Positions 1-10,265 of a stretch of DNA of 64,000 nucleotides are shown here, one piece after another. Numbering within the stretch: the first letter of the stretch is position 1; each line of letters starts with the position of its first letter. This DNA is from Gigaspora rosea (Eukaryota; Glomeromycota; Glomeromycetes; Diversisporales; Gigasporaceae), in NCBI GenBank assembly GCA_003550325.1, contig QKWP01000263.1:11489-75488 (forward strand). Direction: 5' to 3'. The position numbers were made by a program, and so were the translations under genes. Below the pieces are notes generated by a model. It was not told the origin of the DNA. It worked only from the letters and a program-made list of their open reading frames with translations, and ran no database searches.

Positions 1-764
1 TTAGGTTAGATAAAACTTTAAATTAATTTTGCTCAATAAAACTAATTTAGGTTTATATAGACCTGAATTAGATTCATTTAGATTCATTTGAACCTCATTT
101 AATTTTAATGTTTGTTTAATTTTTTTCCTGCTCTCCGTACAAATTTCAAAAAAATAACATTAAACAAAACTTTAACTGCAAACGGCCCTATAACAAATTA
201 AATAAAAATAAAAAAAAATTGAAAAAAAATGAAAAAAATTAATAAATAAAAAATAGAAAAAAAATTGTTTATAGAAATTAAAAAACATCTATATAAATTA
301 TAAAAAGAAACGTTTATATAAATTAAAAAAAAACAATCCTCTGTCCATTTTTAGCAATAAAGAAAAAGGAATAATTAACAAAAACTAAAAGGAAAAAAGA
401 CCAAAAAGCAATTAAAAAAAAAGAAAAAAGAACTAAATCAACTAGGGGTTACTTAATACACTTTGGAAAAAACAGAGCAATATAACAACTTATCCAAAAA
501 TTCGGGCCTTTTGAAAAATTTTTTTTACAAAATGTGGGAAATTCAGCTAAACCCTTAATCGCACATCGCCCCAACAACAACAAAAGATACGTGACTAGCA
601 GTACAAACAAAAACACCAAATAGGGAAATTAAACAAGTTAAACACATAATGATTTTGGATAAACAAAACAAATACGTAACAAATTGATCGTAAACAAAGA
701 GGATAGAAAATACATTAACAATAACAACAACAACACAAATAGATGGACAATAGTATAAAACAAA
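1..764. other. A-rich upstream region, no gene seen
   Basis: No open frame of useful length is present. The plus strand is strongly A-rich with few T or G in 180-770, like the A-rich leader of many LINE transcripts. It runs directly into the ORF1 start at 765, so part of it is probably the 5' untranslated region of the retrotransposon. The true 5' end of the element cannot be located because no target duplication was recognised. Confidence 0.4.
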
Positions 765-2305
765 ATGTCAAGGCTAGAAAAATTTTAGAACATTTTTGGT
801 AAACAAGAAGAGGAAAGAGAAGCTTTCTTTAGTGAAAACAAGGTGTTGTTGCTTAAGAAGGATACAGACATTGCAAAATTTTTAGGGTTCGATCAGCCGC
901 ATATAATTACAGTAATACGAAATATGATAGAGTTACATAGTTGGGCAGAGCACAAGGTAATACATAAAGAACCAATCACACAGCTGGAAATTGAACTATT
1001 AAATGAGAAAGATACAAGTATCAAAAAATCAAAACAATAGGCGAATACAAGAAAGGAAACAAATGCGGAAACGGAGAAATTAGCAAAACAATTACAAGAA
1101 GAAAAAGCTGCTAAAGAGGAAAAAAGAGTGTTTGAAGAGCAGAAGGAAGAAAAAGTGGACAATATGGAGGATATTATACTAGAACAAAAGGAAATTAAGG
1201 CCTTACTACTAGAATCGGAGTGTGGAACCCTGGACTATGAACTAGAAGAAAAAAAGACCAAGCAACAACAAACAGTACCTAACACACTCAGGATACAGAA
1301 TAGAGCGAACAAGAAGCGGCAAAAAGTATGTGAAGATATTTACAACTCTATGTGGGCACCAAAGGGTAACTTTATAGCACGGAGTCAGGGTGAAAGATCG
1401 CAGTATCTTTTTACAATCTGGGATCTACCTGAAAAAGTGGACGCTAGAGTAATAAAAAAACATTTGGGTTTCTTCAGCAAAGCCATAGTTTTGGCTTGGC
1501 AGCAAGGTTGGAAAACAAAAGCAGCCTATATTAAATTAGAAGCGGAAAACCAGCACAAAGAAGAAGTTTTAAGAAATAGCTAGTCTGTACATTTAGATGA
1601 AGGCAGAACATATAGAACAACCCCAAGAAGATTTAATCTAAACGAATTGGAACTCAGAAACAAATATAAATTAACAATCACGAATCTGCCTAGACATGCA
1701 GTTAATACATTACTATTACGTCAACTAAAAAAAATAGAGGCAAAGGCAGTACATGTTCTAAATAATTGCCACGGAAATCAAAAAGGCACAGCCCATGTCT
1801 ACTTTAGTACAGAGGCGAAATACAAAGCTGCACAAAGAGCAACAGTCTTTTATTACAATACTAAATTGGAGTGAAAGTATTTAGATCAAGTGATAGCAAG
1901 TAAGGAAGATTGGAGCCATTGAAACGGAGTTGAATAAATAAAGGAAAAGCAAGAGAAGTTACAAATCATACTAGAAGACAAAACAGTAGGGAGGTACTAT
2001 ATAACAGAAAGATTAGAAGTATAAATAGAATAGGAAAGGAGAATAGACAGGAGCAAGGTATAACTGCAATTAGTATTGGAGAGAGAAAATACGAAACGAA
2101 CAAGGGCAGGTACAAACTCCAAACACCAGTTGATAACGAAAATCGTCAAATTATAACGGAAATACTAAACAGACTATCCTTGTTGAAAAATATCAATAAG
2201 GGGACAGAGGTCCCCTATCGCTCCTGAAAGTTGCCAAGAGCATCTATCAAAAGAAAGATAGGGAAGTTTCCCTATCCAAACAAAGGGGGGAGCTTGAGGG
2301 TTTAA
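765..2305 (+). pseudogene. LINE ORF1, RNA-binding-like protein, broken
   Basis: One frame runs from ATG 765 to about 1930, interrupted by TAG at 786, 1038 and 1581 and TGA at 1872, with normal coding-like sequence on both sides of each. The N-terminal part is a lysine/glutamate-rich predicted coiled coil (about 1041-1290). It is followed by two segments resembling RRM-type folds: around 1405-1580 (LPEKVDARVIKKHLGFFSKA) and 1665-1870 (LTITNLPRHAVNTLLLRQL, then a GTAHVYFST strand). In LINEs the ORF1 product binds element RNA and helps form the RNP. Beyond 1930 the frame decays; a coding-like stretch resumes around 2130-2300. Confidence 0.7.
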
Positions 2306-2361
2306 CGAAAGAAAAGCAGAAGAAAAAGCAAAAAGAGGGAGAAAAGAAGAAAGAGATTAAA

Positions 2362-3063
2362 GTGGAAAAAACAGAAGATGATAATTTTAGTGTGCTAGGA
2401 ATAGCAGTTTATAATGCAAATAGTTTGAAAACAAATAAGAGAAAATTAGATGCTATTGTCGATTTTATGAGGGAAAAAAGGATTAACATAATGGGTGTAG
2501 CAGAAACGAATTTATCAGAAAAGGAAGGGAAGTTTCTATTAGAAGAGAATAAAAATGAAAGGGGCTTCTGGTCGGTAGCAGAGGAAAAGAAGAAAAAAGG
2601 ATCTGGTGTTGAAATTATAATAGATAAAAGATAGGAAAAACATATAGTTAAGTTAAACAGGGATAATCCGTATATTTTGAATTTGGTGCTAGACTTCAAG
2701 GGCCTTTCGATAAATATTATAGTGGTATATGTAGTGCCAACTAGTGCAGAAGTACAAAAAACTATATATGAGTACCTAAAAGAACGACTAAAAAGCATAG
2801 AAGCAAAGAAGAAAGAGCAAAGATGTATAGTAGTAGGAGATTTTAATGTAGATTTAAACCAAACAGGAAAAATTAATGCAGAAGTATGAAAAGAAAAAGA
2901 AGAAAAGAAACAAATACTCCAGTTTCTGAAAGGGAAAAGGTTTTTGGACGTCTTCTATGAGCCTAACTCCCCAGGGCAACCAACATGGAAACATAATGAA
3001 GCACAGTCAAGAATCGACACTATCTGGGTCGATGGTTATTGGAAACAAAATATTTTTTCACAA
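2362..3063 (+). pseudogene. LINE ORF2, AP-endonuclease domain, broken
   Basis: In frame 1 the opening segment reads VYNANSLKTNKRKLDAIVDF followed by NIMGVAETN. These correspond to the N-terminal Asn and the catalytic Glu of the exonuclease-endonuclease-phosphatase fold that nicks target DNA before reverse transcription. GDFNVD near 2835-2855 is the conserved GDFN motif. SRIDTIWVD near 3010-3035 is the S-R-I-D motif. Stops at 2632 (TAG) and 2887 (TGA) interrupt the frame. A frame change near 3060 leads to GSGHQAVL in frame 2, where the usual SDH motif has lost its aspartate. The domain is therefore non-functional in this copy. Confidence 0.85.
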
Positions 3064-6000
3064 AACTAAGGATATGTTGTTCAGAACAGGTAGTGGTCAT
3101 CAAGCGGTACTCATGCAAGTAGAAACAGGTTTAAATATGCGAAAACGAAGCCAAGCAAGAATTAGAAGACTAGGAAAGAAAAGAATAGAGATAGATATAG
3201 AAAACGTTAACGAAAAAATGTGGGAAAAATACCAAGCCAAGTTGAACTTGAAACTAAAAACTAGAATCGTAAAATGAAGCAAAGAGGAAAAGGACTTGGA
3301 AAAAAACCACACAGAGCAGCAAGAATTAGAATCAGAGTTGGAAAGTAAAACTCTGGACCAGCTATGGGATATTATAGAGAACAGCATAAAAAGAGCAGTC
3401 TCAGTTGCACTTCCAAAAAAAAAGAGGACTCCTGTATTAGAAGATGTATCATATATAGATACGAATACGATGAAGCTAAAGAAGGATATACGTACATTGG
3501 GTAAATAGTGCAAAAAGTTGAGAAAAAATAGAGAAAAGGCTCTGGCAGAGCAGGAGTTAAAGGAACTAGAAGTCTTTATAGTACAGCTAAAGGAGCGTTG
3601 GAAATTAGACATGTTAGATGACTACTCGGAAGTATATAAATCTTTAGAGAGTTGGTGGACAGTTCTTTCCAAAAGGTGGCAGTATGCTATTAAAAATAAA
3701 GAGGAAAAAAGAATTAGAGCCTGTATAGAAGCTAAATACGAAATGATAGTCAAAGGTCAAAGAGGCATGATAGATAGGTTGCTGGATCGGCCACAGAAAA
3801 GAATCCAAATAGATAGAGTAGTCAAACATACGGAAGAAAGGAAGAGGGATTAGTAAATGAACTGAAAGAAGTGTTAGAAGAAGTAAGAAAGCATTTTGCA
3901 AAACAGTTTAGAAAATGTCAGTCCATGGCAGAAAACTTACCGAATAGATAGAAGAAAAGGTTTCATCCGATAGAAGAAATAGAGCCATTCTGGTATGAAC
4001 ACTTATTAGAAAAGGTGTCATCGGACGAATAGGATGAAGCACTAGAACAAACCAAAAACAAATCAGCGCCAGGAACGTCAGGTATTACCTACCCAATGCT
4101 AAAGAAAGCTGGAGTCTATGCAAAAAAGATTTTCCAGTATATGGCAAGCAGATACCTAAAAGAGAAAAGCATGCCAAAAAAATGGAAACTCGGCATGCTA
4201 TATCCAATACCCAAGAAAGAAGAGTGGGGATATAAGTTGAACAATGTCAGACCCATTCTTTTATTAGAAACCTTTAGAAAGTCAGTAGTTAGGGTTTTAA
4301 ATAACAGACTTAGAGCAATTCTTAAAAAAAGAGATATTTTAAAAGGAAAAAATTTTGCAGAATTGCAAGAAGAAGGCACAGCGGCACCAATACATTTGCT
4401 AAACTGTATACTGAAAGATGCAAGGAAAAATAAAAAGGAAATTTGGATCTTGTTCCAAGACATGAAAAAAGCCTTCAATTCAGTAAATATTGAAATGCTA
4501 CAGCTAGCATTAAAGCGTATAAAACTTCCAGCAGGAGCGGTAGATTTCATAATCAATCTATACAAGAACAGGTAATTTGAGGTTATAACAGGGGTAGAAA
4601 ATACGGAAAAATTTATTGCAGGAGACGGAATAGACCAGGGGGAGGTCATATCACCCTTGGTCTGGAAAATATTCTATGACCCACTTCTAGTAGAAATTCA
4701 AGAAGGAAGAAACAGAGGTTACAAAATGCAGTTAAGTTGGCCACTTAATTTGCAAAGAGATGAAATAGAAGTACAAGAGCTGCAAGTGCCAGTCTTGGCA
4801 TATGCAGACAACACTACGCATTTGGCAAGAGATAAGTCTGAGTTAGAATGGATACTCGAAGTAGCAGAAGACTTTTACAGAGTAAACGATATAGAAATCA
4901 ATAGTAAGAAGTCAGAACTACTAGTTCTGAACACGTCTGACAAGACTATGGTACAAGAAGGCATAAAATTCGGGCCAAAGAAAGAAATAATTCGTGGTAA
5001 AAAGAAAAAAGATCTAACAAGATTTTTGGGTGTATGATTGTCTGAAATATCAGAAGTTAGGCAAGCAGTTAGAATAGCCAAGGAGGAAGTTCTGACAATC
5101 GTCAAAGGAATCAAAAGGAAAAAGGCCTTTTTAACACACATGGCATATTTAAACAATATAGTGCTGCTTCCACGCCTAGAATACAGATTGCAGCACTGTA
5201 TCCTGTCTCGAGAGAACTGTAAAAAGCTGCAGAGCCCTCTTCTAATGCTAATCAAAAATAAAGCAGGAATGATAAAAACAACTCCAAATTCAGCACTAAC
5301 ACACTCAAACATTGTTGGAGTTAAGTCGATTTGGCAAAATCAACTTGCTCATCACTTCACAGAAATAACATCTAGGCTGAATAACAAAAGTGATGTGGGA
5401 CAAGCAGTGTGGCTAAGGCTAAAACAGGCGCAGTTAAATTGTAAGAGCACAACATGTATACTAGGTTTGGAGAAAGAAAGAATAGAGAAATGCAAAGTTA
5501 AAAATAATTTAGCCTGCAAAATTGTGCTTGAAGCGAAAAAGCTAAATATTAGCTTCAGATCAAAAGAGTTAGAAGTGAAATGTAAAATAGAAGGAACAGG
5601 AACGGAGATTGTCAGTCTAGTTAAAGAAGAAGACTTGCAGAGTTTTCTTAAAGAAAAAAGGTTAAACATCTTTCTGCTAGAGCAAAAAAGTGAGAGAATG
5701 CTTACATGGAAGCAGGTTAAACAATAAGAGGCGTGCCGGCAAAAGGAAGAGCTATACAAACCTTGAAGTAAGCATTCTAGAAGACTTGTATAGCAGGAAA
5801 CTAAGAGCTCTACAAGAAAAAGAAAACTTCTTACATATAAAAGCCTATTTGGAAACAATTAGTGAAGACAAGCGAAAACGGAAATGGCTAGTTTTTGGAA
5901 GAAAAAGTAATAAAACGGAGCTAGGAAGGATCACGAGCAAAAAGACCTCACAGGAGATTCTCATAGAACATTGGAGAAAGGACTTAGTGAATAAGCAAGG

Positions 6001-6163
6001 CCTAGCTATAATTAAGCAGTGCGGGAGCTGCGAACTAAGAAACGAAGAAGCTGAGCCAGGCTCTGCATATCAAGCAAGCATAAAGGTCTGGGTAAAAAGA
6101 GGGTACTTAACAAAAAGTGGTTGGAGAAGGCAGAGGTCTCTAACAAAAAATGTAAAAAGCTAA
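3064..6163 (+). pseudogene. LINE ORF2, linker and reverse transcriptase, broken
   Basis: A charged linker lies in frame 2 (to 3853; stops at 3275 and 3506). The RT then lies in frame 1 (about 3990-5727; stops TAG 4030, TAA 4573, TGA 5035). Recognisable blocks are KSAPGTSGITYPML (template contact), NNVRPILLLETFRK, FQDMKKAFNSV (motif A with its first Asp present), GIDQGEVISPL (motif B, 4632-4665) and the active-site box at about 4800. That box reads YADN, not YADD, so a catalytic aspartate is lost. The frame continues through 5038-5727, then shifts to frame 2 (5690-6163) for the thumb/connection region. The enzyme would have copied the element RNA at the nicked target. Confidence 0.88.
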
Positions 6164-6203
6164 GTATTCCCTGGGAAAACGTAGTAGAAAAATATCCTGA
6201 GAC

Positions 6204-6344
6204 CAGTGTTTAAAATAGGATTTGAAATTTACCAGAGCAAAGCAAAAAAATCCTGTTTTTATATATTAAAAACCAGTTTTTTTGCTCAAAATTTTATCAA
6301 AATACCGGTGGATCCGGATTTTTACTATACTATTTTAAACACTG
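6204..6344. mobile_element. 141-bp hAT-type MITE inserted in the LINE
   Basis: The element starts with CAGTGTTTAAAATAG and ends with the exact reverse complement CTATTTTAAACACTG, a 15-bp perfect terminal inverted repeat. It is bordered by a perfect 8-bp direct repeat CCTGAGAC at 6196-6203 and 6345-6352. An 8-bp target duplication with CAG-type ends is diagnostic of the hAT superfamily. It has no coding capacity, so it is non-autonomous. Removing it together with one target copy restores contiguous LINE sequence. Confidence 0.93.
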
Positions 6345-6353
6345 CCTGAGACC

Positions 6354-7703
6354 ATGGAGATAGAAGAACAGAGTTTAGTAGAGATACCTATAAGCACCGT
6401 TAATGAAGAGTACATGAAAGCTAGTATCATGGGACAAGAAGTAATAAGAAAACTTGAAAAGGTAGCAGAGAGGATAAACTCATGGAAGACGATAAAGGCT
6501 TTTATGGATGGGTCTCTAACTAACTCCAAAGAAGAAGGAACTCGAATGGGTGTAGGATGGGTAGCACTTAATGAAGCTGCTGATTATAATAGACAGAGTA
6601 AAGAAACGTTCTGCTATAGATTGGAAGAATGGCTATCATCAACTCGGGCGAAGTTGGGAGCAATATGGACATTACTATTAGTAGCCTCAGAGGAGTCAAA
6701 GGTGCAAATATATACCGACAGTCTTGCAGCAATACAGGTGATCAAGAAGACAGAAAAGCTTAAAAAGTTAAGAAGCTGTCTTAAGATGCAGAATGCAAGC
6801 CTGCTTTGGCAAATCTCTTGAGTACGAAAAATCAAGAAGCTGTTGGTAGAGTTGCACAAAGTCAAGGGGCATAGTGGTATTGCAGAAAATGAAGAAGCAA
6901 ACAAACTTGCAAAAAATGGGGCCAGAAGCAGCAGCATCATAAGTATCAAGTGGCCCTGGACCAAGATTCAGCAAGTAGTTCCATATTGGAAGAACTTCAT
7001 AATTGATAGCCCGATTAGGAAGTTTATGAACCAAATAGCAGCAATACAAGATGCGGAATGGGTAGGACTAAAGAGGTTCGAAGAAAGGAACTTAGAAAAA
7101 GAGGAGGGTAATATAGATTGGAAAGAGACATGGCGGTTTTTAGGAAGGTATAAAGGAAGGAGATATACAAATGAAAGGAAAAATAAGGAATAGATTTTTA
7201 GAACAAAGTGCCTTAATAGCCTTTTGCCGATGATGTCAGAGCTTAGAGTAAAAAGGCCGGACCTATACAAAACAGACATTTGTGTGACCTGTTAGCAGGA
7301 GCCAGAAACATTAGAACACTTGTCTAGATATGTGGACTATCAGGAAATTTGGAGAATGATAGAAGAAGAAACATGCGAAGAGGTGAAAAAAATACTCCAG
7401 GAAGATTCCAGTATGCCTGCAAAATTAGCGATACAGGAATTGGAAAGAAGGATTTTTGGCAAAGGGGAGGAAGAGAAAAAAGTTACAAGAAACCAGTTAA
7501 TTCAAGGACTTATATCTCAGAGTTGGAGGAAAAAGGTGGAAAGTCTAATAAAGGACAAAGCTGGGACAAGAAGAGCTTTGGATACAATTATTGAGACTGT
7601 CAACATGAGGTTTCGGCAGCATATTTGGAACTTCAGATGTGAATTTCAAAATGACTGGGAAAAAGTAGAGGGGATAACTACCTTAGTGAAAAGAAAAAGC
7701 TGA
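6354..7703 (+). pseudogene. LINE ORF2, RNase H domain and C-terminal zinc knuckle, broken
   Basis: One frame (frame 3) continues to a terminal TGA at 7703, with internal stops TGA 6819, TAG 7191 and TAG 7293. RNase H landmarks are AFMDGSLT (first Asp, about 6500), STRAKLGAIW (the usual catalytic Glu is Lys), IYTDSLAAIQ (Asp present) and KGHSGIAENEEANKLAK (the usual last Asp is Asn). The knuckle reads CVTC, a stop, then PETLEHLSRYVDY, with one cysteine position now Tyr. RNase H would remove template RNA after first-strand synthesis. Two of four catalytic positions are altered here. Confidence 0.85.
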
Positions 7704-8160
7704 AGCAAAAGCAAGAACAAGAGTAGCGAAAAAAAGAAAATACCACTCCGAATAGCGAAACTAGTCAAATTGCAAAGCATAGCCTAAAGAAAAAGAAAGA
7801 CTAGAAAAATGGAGCGAGAATTTTAGCAGAATCAAATATAAACAATTTAATCCTAAAGGGAACCAAGCTGACTTGGTCATTGTGGTTAAGTTTAAATATT
7901 TAGATTCAGAAGCATTTGGCAAATCTGATATGGCAAGTGATTGCCAGCCAGTAACAGGAGGAAACATATTCTCAGTAAGTTAAGAATCCTAATCGAGGCG
8001 AATAATTGCTAGGCGGGTCACACCTGGACATAATGTTGGGTGAGCTTTCTGTTAGAATAGTATTACAATATATATGTAAACATTAGTTTTTTATATATAA
8101 TAAAGTCTATAGACACAGAAGGCAGGATTGCTGAATTTAAAAATAAATTAAAAAAAAATC
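7704..8160 (+). other. LINE 3' untranslated region
   Basis: Past the ORF2 stop the sequence stays purine-rich on the plus strand with short broken frames. It ends in a T/A-rich zone with AATAAA at 8099-8104 and an A-rich stretch at about 8140-8158, consistent with the 3' end of a polyadenylated retrotransposon. Confidence 0.5.
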
Positions 8161-8212
8161 ATTTAAATTAAAAAATATATATATATATATATATTAAAAA
8201 AAAAAACCAAAA

Positions 8213-8313
8213 AATTTGCCGGCCAATCAATCTTTAAGATCTCATATAAAGTTTTAACTCAAAATTTTGAGTTAAAAACTTTACATTGATCTTAAATTTG
8301 ATTGACCAGCAAA
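8213..8313. repeat. Fold-back (imperfect palindrome), MITE-like
   Basis: The sequence is an inverted repeat about AACTCAAAATTTTGAGTT (8256-8273). Outer arms pair as GGCCAATCAATCTTTAAGATC with GATCTTAAATTTGATTGACC, and TTTGCC with AGCAAA. Arms are about 50 bp with small mismatches and effectively no loop. AT runs continue the pairing outward. There is no coding capacity and no clear target duplication. The flanking stretch 8320-9035 holds nothing else recognisable apart from a (TAA)n run near 8722-8740. Confidence 0.7.
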
Positions 8314-9149
8314 AGTTTTTCATTTAATTTTTTTTAAATAAAAAAAATTTAAACAACCAATCGACTTATTATCAACTAGTTCAATTATAATCAATTGTTA
8401 ATTATAAGCTAGTCATAACTAGTTATCATCACTACAATTTATACTGTATTTAATCGTAACGATATAACAGAAATCACAACCATTAATTGGTAATTCTCGG
8501 GTTGAGATGTATCTTGTGTGCATATTTTTGTTTCAACTTTGCTAGTTTTCAATGTGTTTTACACCAACTGGGTATCTTCCAAAGCATAAAGACACTATTC
8601 TTCATATATTATATAAATTGCTCCAGGTACCAATCATAGAATCAGTACTTTACTTACAGTTGTTATTTTTCAATTTTCACTAATTAAAAAATGATTCGTA
8701 CGATTCTTGAGGTAATTGGTTAATAATAATAATAATAAATGATATTAATAATTTTAAGTGGCTCTTTTAGTGTCACATGTTCTTTTTATTTTAATTATAC
8801 CTGAATTGTTTTTTTTTCGGAGCTCGTTATGTTATAACAATACCAAAAGAGGGTCTTAACTGAAAACCCAACCTTTCAGTTTATAAGGAAAGGACGCTTC
8901 TGATACTTTCAGACGTGAAGTAAATATTGCATATATCGATATTTGACCAATTATCGATATATTGATCTGAAGAAAGAAAGAAGTGAGTTTTAACGAGTAT
9001 TAACGATTGTTGAAATTAAGAAATTTGAGCAAGGTTTGTATTATTTAGCAAAGCATACGACATGCTTAATAATATTTTATTCTCAGATATTCATCCTGAA
9101 GATTGAGATAAGTTTGGACGAAACTTCATTTACTCAATGCAAGACTTTG

Positions 9150-9458
9150 TTAGGAAGTATCACCATCAATTGGGTTTCTTATTGGGTCAGCTGTGGCAGA
9201 GTTTTGTCCTTTCTCACCTTTGTGATATCTATCAACCAAAAATAAGACACTCGGCATTTTAGCACTAGTCTTCAAAAGGTCTTTGGTTTCGTCGTATCTG
9301 TCTAATTTAACATTTGAGGGGACTATACATATCAACTTTCCTTTATCGTTTCGAATATAACTTTGGGAAATATTTTCAGCCGGTTTTATGTTTTTGAAAA
9401 TATCTGAAATTGAAATTTCTGAGGACGAGAAAAAAAAATGAGAGAGCAAAGTATGCAA
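9150..9458 (-). CDS. Hypothetical protein fragment
   Basis: This is a 102-codon open frame on the minus strand. Its middle (ISISDIFKNIKPAENISQSY and KGKLICIVPSNVKLDRY) has coding-like, balanced composition unlike the low-complexity shadows nearby. No family is recognised. The first residues are Ser/Phe-rich and overlap a poly(A) tract, so the true start is uncertain. No promoter or intron signal was located. It is possibly a remnant exon of a decayed gene. Confidence 0.3.
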   Translation of the reverse strand: MHTLLSHFFFSSSEISISDIFKNIKPAENISQSYIRNDKGKLICIVPSNVKLDRYDETKDLLKTSAKMPSVLFLVDRYHKGEKGQNSATADPIRNPIDGDTS

Positions 9459-9586
9459 GAAGCAATGAAAATAGCAGCTGAGCTATCAATTCAAGATAAT
9501 TCTCAAGAGGAAAATGAAACTTCAGGATTAATTTATTTTTCGTTGTTTCAATTAATCACTCCAACTAATGCTTCTTTTTCATTTAA

Positions 9587-9793
9587 TCATTCACTTTTCA
9601 AAGTTTTCTTAGCATCTTTTTCTAAGTCACAAATAAATTCATACGCTCTTTGTAAATACAAGTCAGTTCTTTTTATATTATATTTGAATCGACCTTTTTT
9701 TTTTACCATTAAATGATAACCATTTTTAATCAAGTTAATAATATATAATCTATTATAGTAGTTTTTGAATCCATTATCTGTTTTCATATTCAA
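9587..9793 (-). CDS. Small hypothetical lysine-rich ORF
   Basis: This 68-codon minus-strand frame is lysine/tyrosine-rich with no recognised domain. It lies 130 bp upstream, in the transcriptional sense, of the 9150-9458 fragment and is in the same orientation. It may be another piece of the same decayed gene; the intervening minus frames contain stops. Confidence 0.22.
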   Translation of the reverse strand: MNMKTDNGFKNYYNRLYIINLIKNGYHLMVKKKGRFKYNIKRTDLYLQRAYEFICDLEKDAKKTLKSE

Positions 9794-9889
9794 TTTAATG
9801 GATATTCGTCAGATTTTATTATAAATTTAGTACTATATACAAATTCAAGTTATATTGTGGTTATAATATTCTGCAAAATATAGGTGCAC

Positions 9890-10265
9890 AATCTATGACT
9901 AATCATAAAGAGCTGTTAGAATGGTTGTTTGATTTGACTATTTTGATTTTCACATACACTCACATGACTATTATCTTTATTCGATATTATTTTACATCTC
10001 GTTTATTATGCAATAAAAATTTGAAAAGACGTAAATTGTGTTAAATAATCACTCTAACAGCTCATTATAGTTCGTTAAATAATCATTCTAACAGCTCATT
10101 ATGGTTAGCATTAAATAATCATTCTAACAACTTTTGATGATTAATGCTAAATAATTATTCTAATAGTTTTTTATGATAGTTGTAAAAAATAATATTCTAG
10201 CAGTTCTTTATAGTTAGCGATAAATAACCATTCTAAAAACTCCTTATGGTTATGTTAAATAATCT
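9890..10265. repeat. Degenerate ~35-bp tandem repeat with one inverted outlying copy
   Basis: The motif TAAATAATCATTCTAACAGC, followed by TCATTATGGTTAG, recurs about six times from 10040 to 10260 with increasing divergence. One reverse-complement copy (AGAGCTGTTAGAATGGTTG) lies at about 9910-9928, so the block can fold back on itself. There is no coding content. Confidence 0.7.

Larger units (their letters stand above)
765..8160 (+). mobile_element. Degenerate APE-type LINE retrotransposon carrying RNase H
   Basis: The element has the order of a two-ORF non-LTR retrotransposon: RNA-binding-like ORF1 (765 to about 2305), AP endonuclease (from 2362), reverse transcriptase (about 4000-5727), RNase H (6480-6950), and a C-terminal cysteine/histidine knuckle (7281-7325). 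A polyadenylation-like AATAAA lies at 8099-8104, followed by an A-rich tail near 8140-8158. The architecture matches RNase H-bearing LINEs such as the Tad or I clades; the clade was not determined. The element is dead: more than ten stops, at least three frame changes and altered catalytic residues are visible, and a hAT MITE has inserted at 6204-6344. No flanking target duplication was identified, so both ends are approximate. Confidence 0.88.

Noticed and set aside
765..7703. Alternative genetic code (sense TAG/TGA) to rescue the LINE
   Set aside because: Intact copy A ends with TAG and the methyltransferase with TAA in ordinary positions. The LINE also has frameshifts and altered catalytic residues.
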